Positions 5,974-6,040 of a stretch of DNA of 6,040 nt are shown piece by piece. Position 1 is the first letter of the stretch. Every line of letters starts with the position of its first letter. Origin of the DNA: Alphaproteobacteria bacterium. Its GTDB lineage: Bacteria > Pseudomonadota > Alphaproteobacteria > Micropepsales > Micropepsaceae. A program made the position numbers and the translations under genes. The notes under the pieces were generated by a model, which worked only from the letters and a program-made list of their open reading frames with translations, searched no databases and had not been told where the DNA came from. The DNA lies in contig JAGWRJ010000592.1 in the NCBI GenBank assembly GCA_028869725.1, positions 1 through 6,040 on the forward strand, given 5' to 3'.

Positions 5974-6040
5974 CTAAACCTCGTCCGCCCTGGAGACGAT
6001 GCGGCCGACAAGGCCATAGGCGACCGCCTCCTCCGCACTC
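5974..6040 (-). CDS. clpP: C-terminal end of ClpP-type ATP-dependent protease subunit (partial)
   Basis: Read on the minus strand from the right edge (first full codon 6039-6037), 21 residues end at TAG 5976-5974: SAEEAVAYGLVGRIV, then SRADEV. This matches the closing segment of ClpP, where 'SA.EA..YGLVD.I' is followed by fewer than ten residues. Crotonase-fold relatives share a similar motif but continue for tens of residues, so the immediate stop favours ClpP. Gly stands where ClpP normally has Asp (GLVG rather than GLVD), which may mark a secondary ClpP copy. ClpP forms the tetradecameric proteolytic chamber served by ClpA/ClpX in the cytoplasm. The catalytic Ser, His and Asp would lie outside the window. 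The stop is 2 bases from the start of the GH13 gene, so the two are probably co-transcribed. Confidence 0.8.
   Translation of the reverse strand, partial: SAEEAVAYGLVGRIVSRADEV
5979..5982 (-). promoter_or_regulatory. Ribosome binding site of the GH13 gene, inside clpP
   Basis: GAGG on the minus strand lies 7 bases before ATG 5971 and is formed by the last two sense codons of the clpP-like frame. With only 2 bases between stop and start, terminating ribosomes would be well placed to re-initiate. Confidence 0.6.

Noticed and set aside
4457..5977. Long plus-strand open frames of 270 and 230 codons opposite the GH13 gene
   Set aside because: They are antisense to a gene with all GH13 motifs, show no recognisable domain, and are typical shadow frames in GC-rich DNA.
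5974..6040. Enoyl-CoA hydratase/isomerase (crotonase) as the partial gene at the right edge
   Set aside because: The SAEEA..YGLV motif is shared, but crotonases continue for many residues after it. Here the protein stops after a few residues, as in ClpP.

Overview
The window looks like a piece of a high-GC (by eye above 60%) alphaproteobacterial chromosome. The basis is family-level resemblance: a 536-residue protein that fuses a molybdopterin-binding domain to a MobA/MocA-like domain, an alphaproteobacterial-style GH13 alpha-glucosidase, and dense, overlapping gene packing. Acetobacteraceae or a related Rhodospirillales/Rhizobiales group is plausible, but the sequence alone does not fix the genus. 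I see no tRNA, rRNA, CRISPR array, insertion sequence or prophage gene.

Plus-strand block (about 1-4352). The window opens in the last 38 codons of what looks like an XdhC-family protein, a chaperone that delivers sulfurated molybdenum cofactor to xanthine-dehydrogenase-type enzymes. After an 83-base gap comes an OmpR-type response regulator (203-928). Its stop overlaps the start of a membrane histidine kinase (925-2310) by 4 bases. Nine bases later starts the molybdopterin-binding/MobA-like fusion protein (2320-3930). That gene overlaps a small IscU/SufU/NifU-type iron-sulfur scaffold (3927-4352) by 4 bases. The last four genes are almost certainly one translationally coupled transcript, and the XdhC gene may share it. 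Together they suggest assembly of a molybdo-iron-sulfur hydroxylase: cytidylylation of the cofactor, cofactor delivery and [2Fe-2S] supply. A two-component system is built into the same unit. The enzyme itself is not in the window and would be expected upstream of position 1.

Minus-strand block (6040-4349). This starts with the last 21 codons of a ClpP-type protease subunit. Two bases after its stop begins a complete cytoplasmic GH13 alpha-glucosidase/oligosaccharide hydrolase (5971-4349). The glucosidase ends tail-to-tail against the iron-sulfur scaffold gene, and the two stop codons overlap on the four bases CTAA.

There is no non-coding stretch over 300 bases. The points most worth following are the two-component system inside the molybdenum-cofactor maturation cluster, the iron-sulfur scaffold with a histidine-rich stretch ahead of its first cysteine, the GH13 enzyme with several unusual signature residues, and the clpP-glucosidase operon. 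I do not see a clearly undescribed system, only unusual combinations of known families.
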